Origin: JBBSJZ01 sp041739875
GTDB lineage: Bacteria > Planctomycetota > Planctomycetia > Pirellulales > Pirellulaceae
Direction: 5' to 3'
NCBI GenBank assembly: GCA_041739875.1
Contig: JBGSNA010000333.1
Span: 1-64,000 of the forward strand
DNA length: 64,000 nt
The notes under the pieces are model-generated. The model searched no databases. It was not told the DNA's origin and saw only the letters and a program-made list of their open reading frames with translations. This document shows positions 8,019 through 17,251 of this stretch, piece after piece; within the stretch, counting starts at the first letter, position 1; the number at the start of each line of letters is the position of its first letter. The position numbers and the translations under genes were made by a program.

Positions 8019-10907
8019 TTACGCGTCTTCGTCTTCGCCAGACTCGTCGCTATCGTTGTCGTCCATGTCAGCATCTGACTCGCCATCCGCCAACTCTGCG
8101 TCTGCCGATTCGACGTCATCATCGGAGTCGGGCTCGTCCGTCATCTCGACAACGGGAACGGGTTCGAGCTCGTCCGGTGCGTCCTCTTCAGGCGGCACGC
8201 AAACGACCGCAATCAGCTGGTCGCCTTCATCGACGTTCATGATTCGCACGCCTTGCGTGTTACGACCGATGACGTTGATTTCGTTGGCTTTGATTCGCTG
8301 GATCTTGCCCTTGGCGGTCATCATGAAGACTTCGTCGTCGTTAACGACCTTCGCGATCGTCACGACCTTGCCATTACGCTTGCTGGTGCGAATGTCCCGG
8401 ACGCCTTTGCCACCACGTCGCTGGGTTCGATAACGCTGGCTCGATGGGCTGCCCTCTTCCTCTGGACCGTCGTCATCGTCGGCAACGGCGTTCGGACCGA
8501 ATGGAGTCCGCTTGCCGTGCCCATTTTCGCAAACGGTAAGCAATGTCGCGTCTGGGTCGGCGACGACCATGCCCACCACGGCGTCCTCGCCGCGTAGCGA
8601 AATGCCTTTCACGCCGGACGTATTACGGCCCATTGGACGGGCATCGCTTTCGTTGAAGCGAATCGCCATGCCAGTGCTGGTGACGAGAACTACTTCGTCT
8701 TCTGGTCCCACGACGGCGACTTGAACAAGTTCGTCACCTTCACGCAACTTGATCGCAATAATGCCACCCTTCTTCGGGCGGCTGTATTGTTCGAGCTTTG
8801 TTTTCTTAATCAGACCACTGCGGGTGGCCATCATAATGAAATAGCCTTCCTGCTTGAAGTTGCGAATCGCAAGGCACTCGGCGACCTGTTCATCCGGTGC
8901 CAAGTTCAACAGGTTCACAATCGCGCGGCCCTTGCTTTCACGATTGAGTTGCGGCAAGTCGTAAACTTTCTGCCACCGAACTTTTCCAGTCGTGGTGAAG
9001 AACAGCAGGTAGTCGTGCGTGCTCGCGACGAACAAGTGCTGGATCGGATCTTCGTCATCCGTCTTCGCACCCTTGAGTCCCTTGCCGCCACGACGTTGGG
9101 TGTTGTAGACGCTTGATGGAGTGCGTTTGATGTAACCGCGATGGCTGATCGAAACCACCATCGTTTCTTCGGTGATCAAGTCTTCGAGGTCAATGTTGCC
9201 AATTTCTTCGAAGCTGATTTGCGTCCGACGCTTATCACCGAAGCGACGTTTCATCTCCTCGAGATCTTCTCGGATGATTCCGTAGATGCGAGATTGGTTC
9301 CCAAGGATGTCGAGGTAATCGATGATTTCGGTGAGCAATTCAGCATGCTCGGTGCCGAGTTTTTCTTGTTCCAAGTTGACCAATTGGCCGAGCGTCATCC
9401 GCAAAATCGCGTCAGTCTGGACGCTGGTTAGTGTATAGCCATCCGCTTTACCGCGTTCGGCTACGAATTGCTCAAAGCCGGTGTCTCCCAATGCCCGCTG
9501 CATCATCGCCGCCGGACACTCGATCTTCATCAAGCGTTCTTTGGCTTCCGGTTGTGTGCGGCTGGTGCGAATCGTCTTGATGACTTCGTCGATGTTCGCC
9601 AGTGCGAGCAGCAAGCCTTCGACGGTGTGCTTGCGACGGCGAGCTCGTGCCAACAGGAACTGGGTCCGTCGGCGAATCACCGTGACGCGGTGTCGAATGA
9701 ATTCTTGCAGCATCTCCTTGAGCGTCAGCTCGCGTGGCTTGCCGTCCACGAGTGCCAAGAAGATCATCGAGAACGTGTCTTGCAACGGCGAGAACTGATA
9801 GAGCTGGTTCAGCACGACGTCTGGGTCGGCGTCCCGCTTCAGCTCAATCACCAACCGCACAGGCTCTTTCAAATCGCTTTCATCGCGAATTCCCGAGATG
9901 CCTTTGACCTTTTCGCCGTTGACGAGTGCAGCGATCTTTTCGATCACGCGGTCACGGTACTGTTGGTACGGAATCTCGGTGACAACGATACGGCTGCGGT
10001 TGCCTTTCATCTCCTCGATCGCGCACTTGCCTCGCACAACGATGGTGCTGCGACCGGTACGGTATGCTCGGCGAATCCCCGCTCGTCCGCAAATGATGCC
10101 GCCGGTTGGGAAGTCGGGACCGGGGATGATCTCCATCAACTCGTCGATCGAGGTGTCGGGGTTCTCGACAAGTCGGATCAATGCATCGCAAACTTCCGTC
10201 GGGTTGTGCGGCGGAATGCTTGTCGCCATACCGACCGCGATACCGCCTGAACCATTGATCAACAAGTTCGGAAAACGACTTGGAAGAACCGTTGGCTCCG
10301 TGCGGACTTCGTCATACGTCGGGATATAGTCGACGGTATCCAGTTTCAAGTCATCGAGCATCGATGCAGCAACGGCGCTCAAACGAGCTTCCGTGTATCG
10401 CATCGCAGCTGGCGGAAGACCAGCGACGCTACCAAAGTTCCCTTGCTTGTCGATCAGCAAGCTTCGCATGTTCCATTCCTGGGCCATACGAACGAGCGTC
10501 GGGTAGATCACGCTTTCACCGTGCGGGTGATAATTACCCGACGTATCGCCAGAGATTTTTGCGCACTTGACTCGCTTGGCTCCTGGGCCGAGGTTCAAGT
10601 CATTCATGGCAACGAGGATGCGGCGTTGACTCGGTTTGAGCCCGTCACGCACGTCGGGAAGTGCCCGGCTCACGATGACGCTCATCGCATAGGTCAGGTA
10701 GCTGTCCCGAAGCTCATCTTCGATCGGCAACTGGATCATCCGTAGCGCTCCAGCGCCACGGTTCGTCTGGTCGAAGCCAAATCCGCCTTGGTTTCCATCA
10801 TCCTCAGGAGTGGCAGGACCCGATGTGCCGCCGATGTTATTGCCGTCGTCTTCAGCCAACGTCTTAATCCGTGCGAGAGAACGCGATGACCGCCCTGGGG
10901 GCGGCAA
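8019..10907 (-). CDS. gyrA: DNA gyrase subunit A
   Basis: A type IIA topoisomerase subunit that cleaves and religates DNA to introduce negative supercoils with GyrB (not in this window). The catalytic tyrosine is in AAMRYTEARL (about residue 171 counted from the TTG start). The quinolone-determining helix reads HPHGESVIYPTLVRMAQ: Ser is kept at the E. coli 83 position but Pro replaces Asp at position 87. The C-terminal wheel has the GyrA-box QRRGGKG, and the same heptad recurs about 128 residues from the end. The last 55 residues are extremely acidic. No ATG precedes codon 57; candidate starts are TTG at 10907, TTG at 10859 (giving an AEDDGNNIGG opening) and ATG at 10739, so the N-terminal extension is uncertain. 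Confidence 0.95.
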   Translation of the reverse strand: MPPPGRSSRSLARIKTLAEDDGNNIGGTSGPATPEDDGNQGGFGFDQTNRGAGALRMIQLPIEDELRDSYLTYAMSVIVSRALPDVRDGLKPSQRRILVAMNDLNLGPGAKRVKCAKISGDTSGNYHPHGESVIYPTLVRMAQEWNMRSLLIDKQGNFGSVAGLPPAAMRYTEARLSAVAASMLDDLKLDTVDYIPTYDEVRTEPTVLPSRFPNLLINGSGGIAVGMATSIPPHNPTEVCDALIRLVENPDTSIDELMEIIPGPDFPTGGIICGRAGIRRAYRTGRSTIVVRGKCAIEEMKGNRSRIVVTEIPYQQYRDRVIEKIAALVNGEKVKGISGIRDESDLKEPVRLVIELKRDADPDVVLNQLYQFSPLQDTFSMIFLALVDGKPRELTLKEMLQEFIRHRVTVIRRRTQFLLARARRRKHTVEGLLLALANIDEVIKTIRTSRTQPEAKERLMKIECPAAMMQRALGDTGFEQFVAERGKADGYTLTSVQTDAILRMTLGQLVNLEQEKLGTEHAELLTEIIDYLDILGNQSRIYGIIREDLEEMKRRFGDKRRTQISFEEIGNIDLEDLITEETMVVSISHRGYIKRTPSSVYNTQRRGGKGLKGAKTDDEDPIQHLFVASTHDYLLFFTTTGKVRWQKVYDLPQLNRESKGRAIVNLLNLAPDEQVAECLAIRNFKQEGYFIMMATRSGLIKKTKLEQYSRPKKGGIIAIKLREGDELVQVAVVGPEDEVVLVTSTGMAIRFNESDARPMGRNTSGVKGISLRGEDAVVGMVVADPDATLLTVCENGHGKRTPFGPNAVADDDDGPEEEGSPSSQRYRTQRRGGKGVRDIRTSKRNGKVVTIAKVVNDDEVFMMTAKGKIQRIKANEINVIGRNTQGVRIMNVDEGDQLIAVVCVPPEEDAPDELEPVPVVEMTDEPDSDDDVESADAELADGESDADMDDNDSDESGEDEDA

Positions 10908-11065
10908 AAAAGCCTTGATTCAGTCGCGAAGTGTAGCAAATTGCAGTCATTCTCACAACGACCCGTCAGTCCGCTGGCGTTGACGCAAACCGTTGATATT
11001 TCAATACTTGCAACACATTATTTGCTCGAGAGATCCCAGTCACCCCACAACGCTTGGTTCGCCGC

Positions 11066-11710
11066 ATGCCGCGTATCACAAGTATCCAGATCGGCGAAAT
11101 CCGTACCGAAGGCATTCCCGAGTCGCGAGACGTCGAGAATCGTGTTTGGACGAGCGCATTCGACAAGCGGCTTGTTGCTGGACCCGTCAGCGTCACGACG
11201 CTGGGAATCCAGGGTGATGCGGTTGCGGACACAAAGCATCACGGTGGCCCCGACAAGGCAATCTTGTGCTACGCAGCCATTCACTATCCGCTTTGGCAGC
11301 AAGAATTGCCACAGCTTCGAATTGCCCCCGGCGGTTTCGGTGAGAACCTAACCCTCGCGGAGGCGGATGAATCAACCGTTTGTATCGGTGACCGCTACCA
11401 GACAGCCAACTGTGTGTTCGAGATCAGCCAACCTCGCCAGCCGTGCTGGAAAATTGCTCGGCGCTGGGGGCTGAAGACTCTCACGAAGTCTGTCGCCAAG
11501 ACGGGCCGCACCGGATGGTATGTACGAGTCCTCCATGGCGGTGAGCTGGCGAGTGGTGAAACAATGGTGCGAATCGATCGCCCGCACCCCGAGTGGACGG
11601 TCGCACGCGCCAACGACGTGCTCTTCGGTCGCGAAGCCGATCGTGCGGTTGCCGTCGAACTGACGAATCTCGCGGTTCTTGCGGAATCTTGGAAAGCGGA
11701 TCTCACTTGA
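11066..11710 (+). CDS. MOSC domain protein (YiiM-like)
   Basis: A protein of about 214 residues with a MOSC beta-strand domain, the fold shared with the C-terminus of molybdenum cofactor sulfurases. Typical signatures are GIQGDAVADTKHHGGPDKAILCY near the N-terminus, GGFGENLT in the middle and the conserved cysteine in PRQPCWKIARRW. By analogy with YiiM/YuaD it may handle molybdenum-cofactor- or sulfur-linked detoxification of N-hydroxylated compounds, but the substrate cannot be read from sequence. I prefer ATG at 11066 over the in-frame TTG at 11054. It is divergent from gyrA, with about 160 bases between them holding both promoters. Confidence 0.88.
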   Translation: MPRITSIQIGEIRTEGIPESRDVENRVWTSAFDKRLVAGPVSVTTLGIQGDAVADTKHHGGPDKAILCYAAIHYPLWQQELPQLRIAPGGFGENLTLAEADESTVCIGDRYQTANCVFEISQPRQPCWKIARRWGLKTLTKSVAKTGRTGWYVRVLHGGELASGETMVRIDRPHPEWTVARANDVLFGREADRAVAVELTNLAVLAESWKADLT

Positions 11711-11840
11711 ACTAGTGGACAGCCGCCTGTCGATGCGACACAGTGAAGGCGTCCAAATGTGCAAGCGTCCGAATACGCAGGCGCACCTCCGAATTCCTGG
11801 CTTCTGAAACCTGGCTCCTGAAACCTGAGTCCTTTTTTTT

Positions 11841-13634
11841 ATGTCATCTTCCTCCGACGACCGCATTGTTGAATCGATTCGCATGTATCGCGAAGCACTG
11901 CAACAAACCCAAGCCCTCTTCATCGACAGCGGTGAACTGATTCACGGTTCCTACGGTTGGTTGCAAGGCGAGAGCGGAACTACCACAGTCTCTGGCCAGA
12001 TGGATGACTTGCATCAAGGCTTTGTGATGAAGGTCTTCGCATCCGTGTTGCCGGGTGTCGAAGCTCGCTCGATGGAGCAGCGGCAACTCGGTCGCGTGTT
12101 GCTCGAACACATCTGGGGCAAGTCCGTACTTGGAAACCAACTGCATGAGGCCGTGCAATGGTTGTTGGATGCTTCCAGCGAGTTTCGCTGGCGTGACTTG
12201 CTGCGACCCTTCATTGAGTTACCAGCACTGCGTGATCGTTGGGGCGAACTAGAAACGCTCGCGATGCGAATGGCGAACTTGGTGGCCTCCGTCGATGGCA
12301 GTCTAAGCAGTGATGATACCGCAGCCATCGAGAACGTCAGCCGCCAACTTGCCGAATTGAACGTGCGCATACCCGAACAAGTCGACCATAAGGTTGATGT
12401 CGACAACGCTCGCGACGCACTGCAGTGGTTGCGTGACGAGGCCCAGCGTCTTCGCGACGGCGTTTCGGTGACGGCGGCTGAGAAACCGACGGCAACGCCA
12501 AGTGGGCCGCCAACAGCGACCTCAACACGTGAACCAGCAAAGCCAGCGCCCGCGAAACCAGCTCCTCCCGACAACCGTACGCCCGAAGAACGTCTCGCGG
12601 AAGCTCGTGCAAAGCTCGACCGCTTAGTCGGACTCGGTGAGATCAAGGAGCAAATCCAGACGCTCACGAACTTTCTCAAGATGGAAAAGAAACGCGTCGA
12701 AGCTGGCTTGCCCACCACCCAGCCAAGCTTGCACATGTCGTTCGTCGGCAACCCGGGAACTGGCAAGACGACCGTCGCACGTATCATCGCTGAGATCTAC
12801 GGGGCGCTCGGGATTTTGACAAAAGGCCACCTCGTGGAAACAGACCGATCTGGTTTGGTCGCGGAATACGCTGGACAAACTGGCCCCAAGACCAATGCAA
12901 AGATTGACGAAGCTCTCGACGGAGTCTTGTTCATCGATGAAGCCTACACGTTGATCGACGAAAGCGGTCAAGACCAATATGGCCGTGAAGCGATCCAAAC
13001 ACTGCTCAAACGAATGGAGGACCAACGCGATCGGCTTGTGGTGATCATCGCAGGCTACACAAACGAGATGGCGAGAATGATTCGCAGCAACCCTGGATTG
13101 AGCTCCCGCGTGGGCACAACGATGGAGTTTGAGGACTACTCCCCAGAAGAATTGTGTCGCATCTATGAGTTGATCGCAAATAAAGCGAAATACACCTTGC
13201 CGACCGAATCGCGGCGACGCTTGCTTCGCGGGTTCACGTATCTCTACATCGGACGCGATCGACATTTTGGCAACGGGCGAACCTCTCGCAATAGTTTCGA
13301 GCGAAGCGTGCGTCGACTTGCGAATCGATTGGCACCGATGGAAGAGATCACACAAGAGTTACTCACCACGCTAGAACCCGTCGACATCGAAGTTGCCGAC
13401 GTGACCCAAGCACACCTTGCTGCGATGGCGTCGGATCGAGGGAACGTCAAGGTGACATGCAACCACTGCGACACCGAGGAAGTCTTCGACGACCAAAAAC
13501 TCGGCACCGATGTGCTGTGTGGCCAATGCGGCCAAACCTTCCATGCCGCATGGGGCGAACCCGTGCTCGTGATGGACGATGAGCCGGTCGCGGACCCGTC
13601 CGCAAACATTCAAGCTGATGCTGAGACCTCGTGA
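11841..13634 (+). CDS. CbbX/SpoVK-type AAA+ ATPase with C-terminal zinc ribbon
   Basis: A 597-residue protein in four parts. Residues 1-210 are a helical domain reminiscent of a TerB-like fold. Residues 212-248 form a Pro/Ala-rich linker. A AAA+ core follows (about 250-530) with Walker A GNPGTGKTT at 303-311, Walker B LFIDEAY at 363-369, and a sensor/arginine-finger region SNPGLSSRVGTTMEF. The C-terminal zinc ribbon (about 537-567) has two CxxC knuckles, CNHC and CGQC. The core resembles CbbX (rubisco activase), SpoVK and EccA of type VII secretion, all hexameric remodelling ATPases; no rubisco or secretion genes are nearby. The zinc ribbon is unusual for this family and may bind a client. 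ATG start after a T-tract. Convergent with the SNF2 gene. Confidence 0.9.
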   Translation: MSSSSDDRIVESIRMYREALQQTQALFIDSGELIHGSYGWLQGESGTTTVSGQMDDLHQGFVMKVFASVLPGVEARSMEQRQLGRVLLEHIWGKSVLGNQLHEAVQWLLDASSEFRWRDLLRPFIELPALRDRWGELETLAMRMANLVASVDGSLSSDDTAAIENVSRQLAELNVRIPEQVDHKVDVDNARDALQWLRDEAQRLRDGVSVTAAEKPTATPSGPPTATSTREPAKPAPAKPAPPDNRTPEERLAEARAKLDRLVGLGEIKEQIQTLTNFLKMEKKRVEAGLPTTQPSLHMSFVGNPGTGKTTVARIIAEIYGALGILTKGHLVETDRSGLVAEYAGQTGPKTNAKIDEALDGVLFIDEAYTLIDESGQDQYGREAIQTLLKRMEDQRDRLVVIIAGYTNEMARMIRSNPGLSSRVGTTMEFEDYSPEELCRIYELIANKAKYTLPTESRRRLLRGFTYLYIGRDRHFGNGRTSRNSFERSVRRLANRLAPMEEITQELLTTLEPVDIEVADVTQAHLAAMASDRGNVKVTCNHCDTEEVFDDQKLGTDVLCGQCGQTFHAAWGEPVLVMDDEPVADPSANIQADAETS

Positions 13635-13740
13635 GCGAGCCCATATTGCGCAGCAACGTCACGACTGCGCTGGTGTCCAAGCTCTAGCCGTTCTTCCTCC
13701 CAGTTTCTCGCTCGCATCGGACAACTTCAAGAACGCCTAA

Positions 13741-13850
13741 CTGGACCGCGCCAACTTCGTTTAAGCGTTAGCCGAAGGCGAACGATCGCATCGTTAATAG
13801 TACGCCTTCGGCTGACTGTTAAACAAAAAATCGAACTTGGCGCTGTCCAG
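13741..13850. mobile_element. MITE-like inverted-repeat element with CTAA duplication
   Basis: A 110-base palindromic element. The outer 14 bases of each end are inverted repeats with one mismatch (CTGGACCGCGCCAA at 13741-13754 against TTGGCGCTGTCCAG at 13837-13850). An inner pair AGCCGAAGGCG / CGCCTTCGGCT forms a second helix. The element is flanked on both sides by CTAA (13737-13740 and 13851-13854), which looks like a 4-base target-site duplication. It has no open reading frame, so mobility would need a transposase elsewhere. It sits exactly between two convergent genes and could now serve as a bidirectional terminator. Alternative: a simple long hairpin whose CTAA flanks match by chance. 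Confidence 0.6.
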
Positions 13851-15629
13851 CTAAGCAACCTTCTTGCCGCTTGGCGCTCGTAAATCAAACAAACCAAAGA
13901 TCTCATCTCGAGTCAATCCACCGCCTTGCGCTGGCGTTGGGATCGATGACGGGTCGTTGCTGAACAACGCGTCGAACATTTGACGCTTCTGGTCAAGAAT
14001 TTCGGCAATTCGCTGTTCGATCGTATTGGTTGCCATCATTCGCGTTACCGTCACTGGCCCAGCGACGCCAATTCTGTGAGCACGGTTGATCGCTTGGTCC
14101 TCGATCGCCGGGTTCCACCAACGATCGAACAGGAACACGTACTGGCAAAACTGCAAATTCAAACCGACGCTACCCGCACCGTAGCTCATTAGAATCACGC
14201 TCTTGGACGGATCGTTCTTGAATTGGTCGATCACACCATCTCGCTTCTTGTGAGGAATTCGACCGTGATACTCCAGCGGACCAAACCGCTCCAGCGCCGG
14301 ACGCATCTTGTCGATGCTGCCCACCCACTGGCTAAACACGATCGCCTTGTAACCGCTGGCGGTGACTTCTTCCATGTCAGCGACGAGTCGCTCGAGCTTA
14401 GCACTGCTGCCTGTGACCGGGTCAAAATTGCAGATTTGTTTCAATCGCAAAACCAACTCGAACACATGTTGAATCGTCAGCTCTTGATCCATCTTTTCCA
14501 GATTGACCACGCCTTGTTGTTCAGCCGTTTCGTAGGTCGCCCACTGCTCCGGCGTCAGATCCAATTCCGCATCGCGAAACATCTTGGGCGGCATGTCGTC
14601 GAGAACCATGTCTTTGGTGCGACGCAAAATGTGATCGCGGGACGCCTCCGCCATTTGCTGGATCGGCATATCGCTTTTTAAATAGCCCGGCGCAATGTAT
14701 TCAAAGATACCCACAAGATCCTCAGGCGAATTCTCGACCGGCGTACCCGTGAGTGCCCAAGATCTCGTTCGCGGAATCGCTCGCACGATCTCGCTTGTTG
14801 TGCTGTTCTTGTTCTTGATTCGCTGGGCCTCATCGAGCACCACCAGATCAAAATGCAACCCGCTATCGAGTACAGTTTCGCGATCACGCATCAGCAGTTC
14901 GTAATTTGCAATGCGTACTGGTACCTCTGGCGATCGCCATTGGAAATCGCGTTTTGCCGCGTTGCCTTCAATCGCCGCGACTGGGATTTCCGGCGCCCAA
15001 ACGCGGAACTCTCGCAGCCAATTCGTGACGAGCGGTTTCGGGCAAATCAAGAGCACGCTACGTACTTCGCCGCTACACAACAGTAAACGAATCGTGCTGA
15101 TCGCTTGCATCGTTTTGCCGAGACCCATTTCGTCGGCCAATACACATGCATAGCGTGGGAACATGAACGCGATGCCATCGAGCTGGTACGCAAACGGCTC
15201 AAACGGAAAGGTCAACTGGCCGCTGCCAACAAGTAGGTCAAGCGGCGGTTGTAGCAAGTAATACAGACGATCTTGAAGCTTGACAATTTCGCGTGGTGGT
15301 TGAATTCGAGAGCGACGACGAAGCTTGGTGTCCGGCTCGGTCGACTTGGAATCGTCACACGAAATGTCGGGGCGAATGCGTCCAGCAACACTTTTGTCCT
15401 TATTGGTCTTGGGCAAGATCCATTGACTCGCCTCGGGGAACAAGAACCCGCTTGCACGTGTGGTCAACGACGGCACGCGGATCGAGATTGCTCGAGGTTC
15501 GAGTGTCTCGATCGGCATGGAATAAACACCCGCCGATTCAAGCATGGCACTCGACCAGCTGTTCTCCGTATCGAGTTCTGCTGTTAATCCTGATGAACGA
15601 TTGGTGTCAAACAAATTTCGCAGGTTCAC
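13851..15629 (-). CDS. SNF2-family DEAD/DEAH-box helicase-like ATPase
   Basis: A 592-residue SWI2/SNF2 superfamily-2 ATPase expected to translocate on double-stranded DNA or remodel nucleoprotein. Motifs seen: Walker A in ADEMGLGKTMQAIST (around residue 166), DEAQ box VVLDEAQRIKN, motif III ALTGTPVENSPEDL, motif V SYGAGSVGLNLQFC and motif VI QAINRAHRIG. The first 150 residues are non-conserved and carry no recognised domain. The GTG start (15627-15629) lies 2 bases downstream of the stop of the preceding small gene, so the pair is probably translationally coupled. The TAG stop lies within the CTAA copy that flanks the MITE-like element, so the gene's end is the insertion site. Confidence 0.92.
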   Translation of the reverse strand: MNLRNLFDTNRSSGLTAELDTENSWSSAMLESAGVYSMPIETLEPRAISIRVPSLTTRASGFLFPEASQWILPKTNKDKSVAGRIRPDISCDDSKSTEPDTKLRRRSRIQPPREIVKLQDRLYYLLQPPLDLLVGSGQLTFPFEPFAYQLDGIAFMFPRYACVLADEMGLGKTMQAISTIRLLLCSGEVRSVLLICPKPLVTNWLREFRVWAPEIPVAAIEGNAAKRDFQWRSPEVPVRIANYELLMRDRETVLDSGLHFDLVVLDEAQRIKNKNSTTSEIVRAIPRTRSWALTGTPVENSPEDLVGIFEYIAPGYLKSDMPIQQMAEASRDHILRRTKDMVLDDMPPKMFRDAELDLTPEQWATYETAEQQGVVNLEKMDQELTIQHVFELVLRLKQICNFDPVTGSSAKLERLVADMEEVTASGYKAIVFSQWVGSIDKMRPALERFGPLEYHGRIPHKKRDGVIDQFKNDPSKSVILMSYGAGSVGLNLQFCQYVFLFDRWWNPAIEDQAINRAHRIGVAGPVTVTRMMATNTIEQRIAEILDQKRQMFDALFSNDPSSIPTPAQGGGLTRDEIFGLFDLRAPSGKKVA

Positions 15630-15631
15630 GA

Positions 15632-16177
15632 TTATGCAGCCCTCGCGATTTGCGACTGCGCCTCGCGTATCGCCTCTCGAATTCGCTCGAACGGTTCAAC
15701 GACGTCAGGAACGTCCGCAAACTTTTCGCTTAAGTCGCGAACAGATTCCATGCGTTCTATCGCTGCGCGAAGCGTGCCGCCGGCAAACGGTACGGTCCCA
15801 TACCCAGCGAGCATGTCGTCAGTGATCGGGCCCTCGTCGCTCTCCGCAGCCTCAGCCACGAGCACGACGGGAGCCGCACAGAAAACGTCCAGTCGAAGCG
15901 ACTCGGGTTGGTCACAACATACCAACGACAGCGGTGTACGCACTTTTTCCATCAACAGCTTGCCAATGACCTCGACAATCAAATGGCTGCGTAAGGTGGC
16001 GCCAAACAGGATCTCATGAGTCTTCGTTGGACGTACTGGCAGCGTGCACTGGAACTCCAGCGGCCGTCCGCTGCCGTTGAGGACAAGCAAGCCGCCCGTC
16101 CAGCCAGTTCGTTCATTCTCGATCACGGTGAAATAGGCGATCGAAACGGCGTCAACGGTTTGAGCCATGCTTACCAT
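15632..16177 (-). CDS. Hypothetical protein, partner of SNF2 ATPase
   Basis: A 181-residue soluble protein that I do not recognise. It shows alternating beta/alpha character (ISIAYFTVIENERTGW, GGLLVLNGSGRPLEFQC) and a mid-region ending in a helical C-terminus rich in Glu and Arg (EPFERIREAIREAQSQ). There is no signal peptide. It stops 2 bases before the GTG start of the SNF2-like ATPase on the same strand, so the two are very likely co-expressed and may act together. ATG at 16175-16177 gives MVSMAQ; the second ATG at 16168 is an equally good start. Confidence 0.75.
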   Translation of the reverse strand: MVSMAQTVDAVSIAYFTVIENERTGWTGGLLVLNGSGRPLEFQCTLPVRPTKTHEILFGATLRSHLIVEVIGKLLMEKVRTPLSLVCCDQPESLRLDVFCAAPVVLVAEAAESDEGPITDDMLAGYGTVPFAGGTLRAAIERMESVRDLSEKFADVPDVVEPFERIREAIREAQSQIARAA

Positions 16178-16491
16178 ACGAGGAGTCTAGGAGCGGCTTC
16201 CGCGCGGACACAGAGCCAGTAAATTCTTGCTGCAACCCTTCTCTTCGGCGTGGCGGTTGTAGGGTCTTGAGCGGTAATGACGATTGTGCGTTTCACGCGG
16301 ATATGCCTTGTCGGTCGCGCTCGTCAATTCAGACTGAGAACTTGATGCGTTTTTTCCGGCGAAACACGAAAGGCAATAAATAAAAGCGATTCGAAGGAAC
16401 CGTTTGCTCGACAACACAAATTTTCGGTGGTTATACTCGGGGTCTGTCTGCCACTGAGCCAAGCTCGTCCGACGCCGCAGGAAGTTTCCCG

Positions 16492-16941
16492 ATGTCCTAC
16501 GATCACGAACCGATTTCTCCCGTTTTTCGAATTGATGTGTCGGCCGAAGCCGGTTCTCAAGCCCCCGTATCGAGTGATCAAATCGTTATTGAATTACTTC
16601 GCCAATTGGTGATTGGCCAGCAACAGCAAAGCAAGCTGATCGAAGAATTGACGCATCAAACCGTTGCTCTTCAAAAACAACGAGTCAGCGAGCTGCAGCA
16701 GTGGAAAAATGCCAACCCGGACCTCGCACGTGCTTGTCGCAAAGCCGCTGAGTCGCTCAGTCGAGTCCAGACGCAATTTCTCGAAAATTTGACCGAAGAA
16801 ATTGTCGAAAACGAAGAGAATTTGGTCGATGGAGACTTCATGCTCAACGAATTTGTTGACCGTTTTGGCCCACGTTTGGCCCATTTAAACGGTGTTCTTC
16901 AAGTTCTTGCCCAACTCGGGACCGGTGAACCGGTCAGTTAA
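16492..16941 (+). CDS. Hypothetical coiled-coil protein
   Basis: A 149-residue acidic protein, mostly helical. Residues about 28-110 contain heptad-like stretches rich in Gln, Glu and Leu (LLRQLVIGQQQQSKLIEELTH region and the VQTQFLENLTEEIVENEEN region), suggesting a coiled coil or helical bundle. No signal or membrane segment. The ATG is preceded by GGAAG about 7 bases upstream. It is a single gene just upstream of tRNA-Pro and looks like core genome rather than the island that follows. No family recognised. Confidence 0.75.
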   Translation: MSYDHEPISPVFRIDVSAEAGSQAPVSSDQIVIELLRQLVIGQQQQSKLIEELTHQTVALQKQRVSELQQWKNANPDLARACRKAAESLSRVQTQFLENLTEEIVENEENLVDGDFMLNEFVDRFGPRLAHLNGVLQVLAQLGTGEPVS

Positions 16942-17025
16942 TGCAAATGAACCTTTCGCGAAACGCTCGCGTCAGGTATTCTACCGCACTCTTGTGGTTC
17001 AGAGATCATCTGAGCCCCCACTAAT

Positions 17026-17099
17026 CGGGGCGTAGCGCAGCCTGGTAGCGCGACTGGTTTGGGACCAGTAGGTCGCAGGTTCGAATCCTGTCGCCCCGA
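17026..17099 (+). tRNA. tRNA-Pro (UGG)
   Basis: A complete 74-base cloverleaf. The acceptor stem CGGGGCG/CGCCCCG (17026-17032 with 17092-17098) has discriminator A. A D-arm and an anticodon stem ACTGG/CCAGT enclose the loop TTTGGGA with anticodon TGG at 17060-17062. The T-arm carries loop TTCGAAT. CCA is not encoded. The tRNA marks the left edge of the accessory island and is a plausible integration site for the decayed serine recombinase located 150 bases downstream. Confidence 0.97.
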
Positions 17100-17251
17100 T
17101 TGACCATGGTTGACGAGTCACCTTCCCGGGTGACTTGGGCCATGTTTTCCCCAGATTTTGCATCGCCGTCACCCGGAGTTCCGATGTGATCTGTGGTGGC
17201 TATCTTCGGGCCTGCGGAACATCCGCAGTCACCCTCTGGTCGGTTTGGGTC

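Noticed and set aside
9468..10250. Plus-strand frame of 260 codons
   Set aside because: Antisense shadow of gyrA, with His/Asp/Gln-rich composition typical of shadows.
12014..12787. Minus-strand frame of 257 codons
   Set aside because: Antisense to the AAA ATPase gene and Ser/Arg-rich without motifs.
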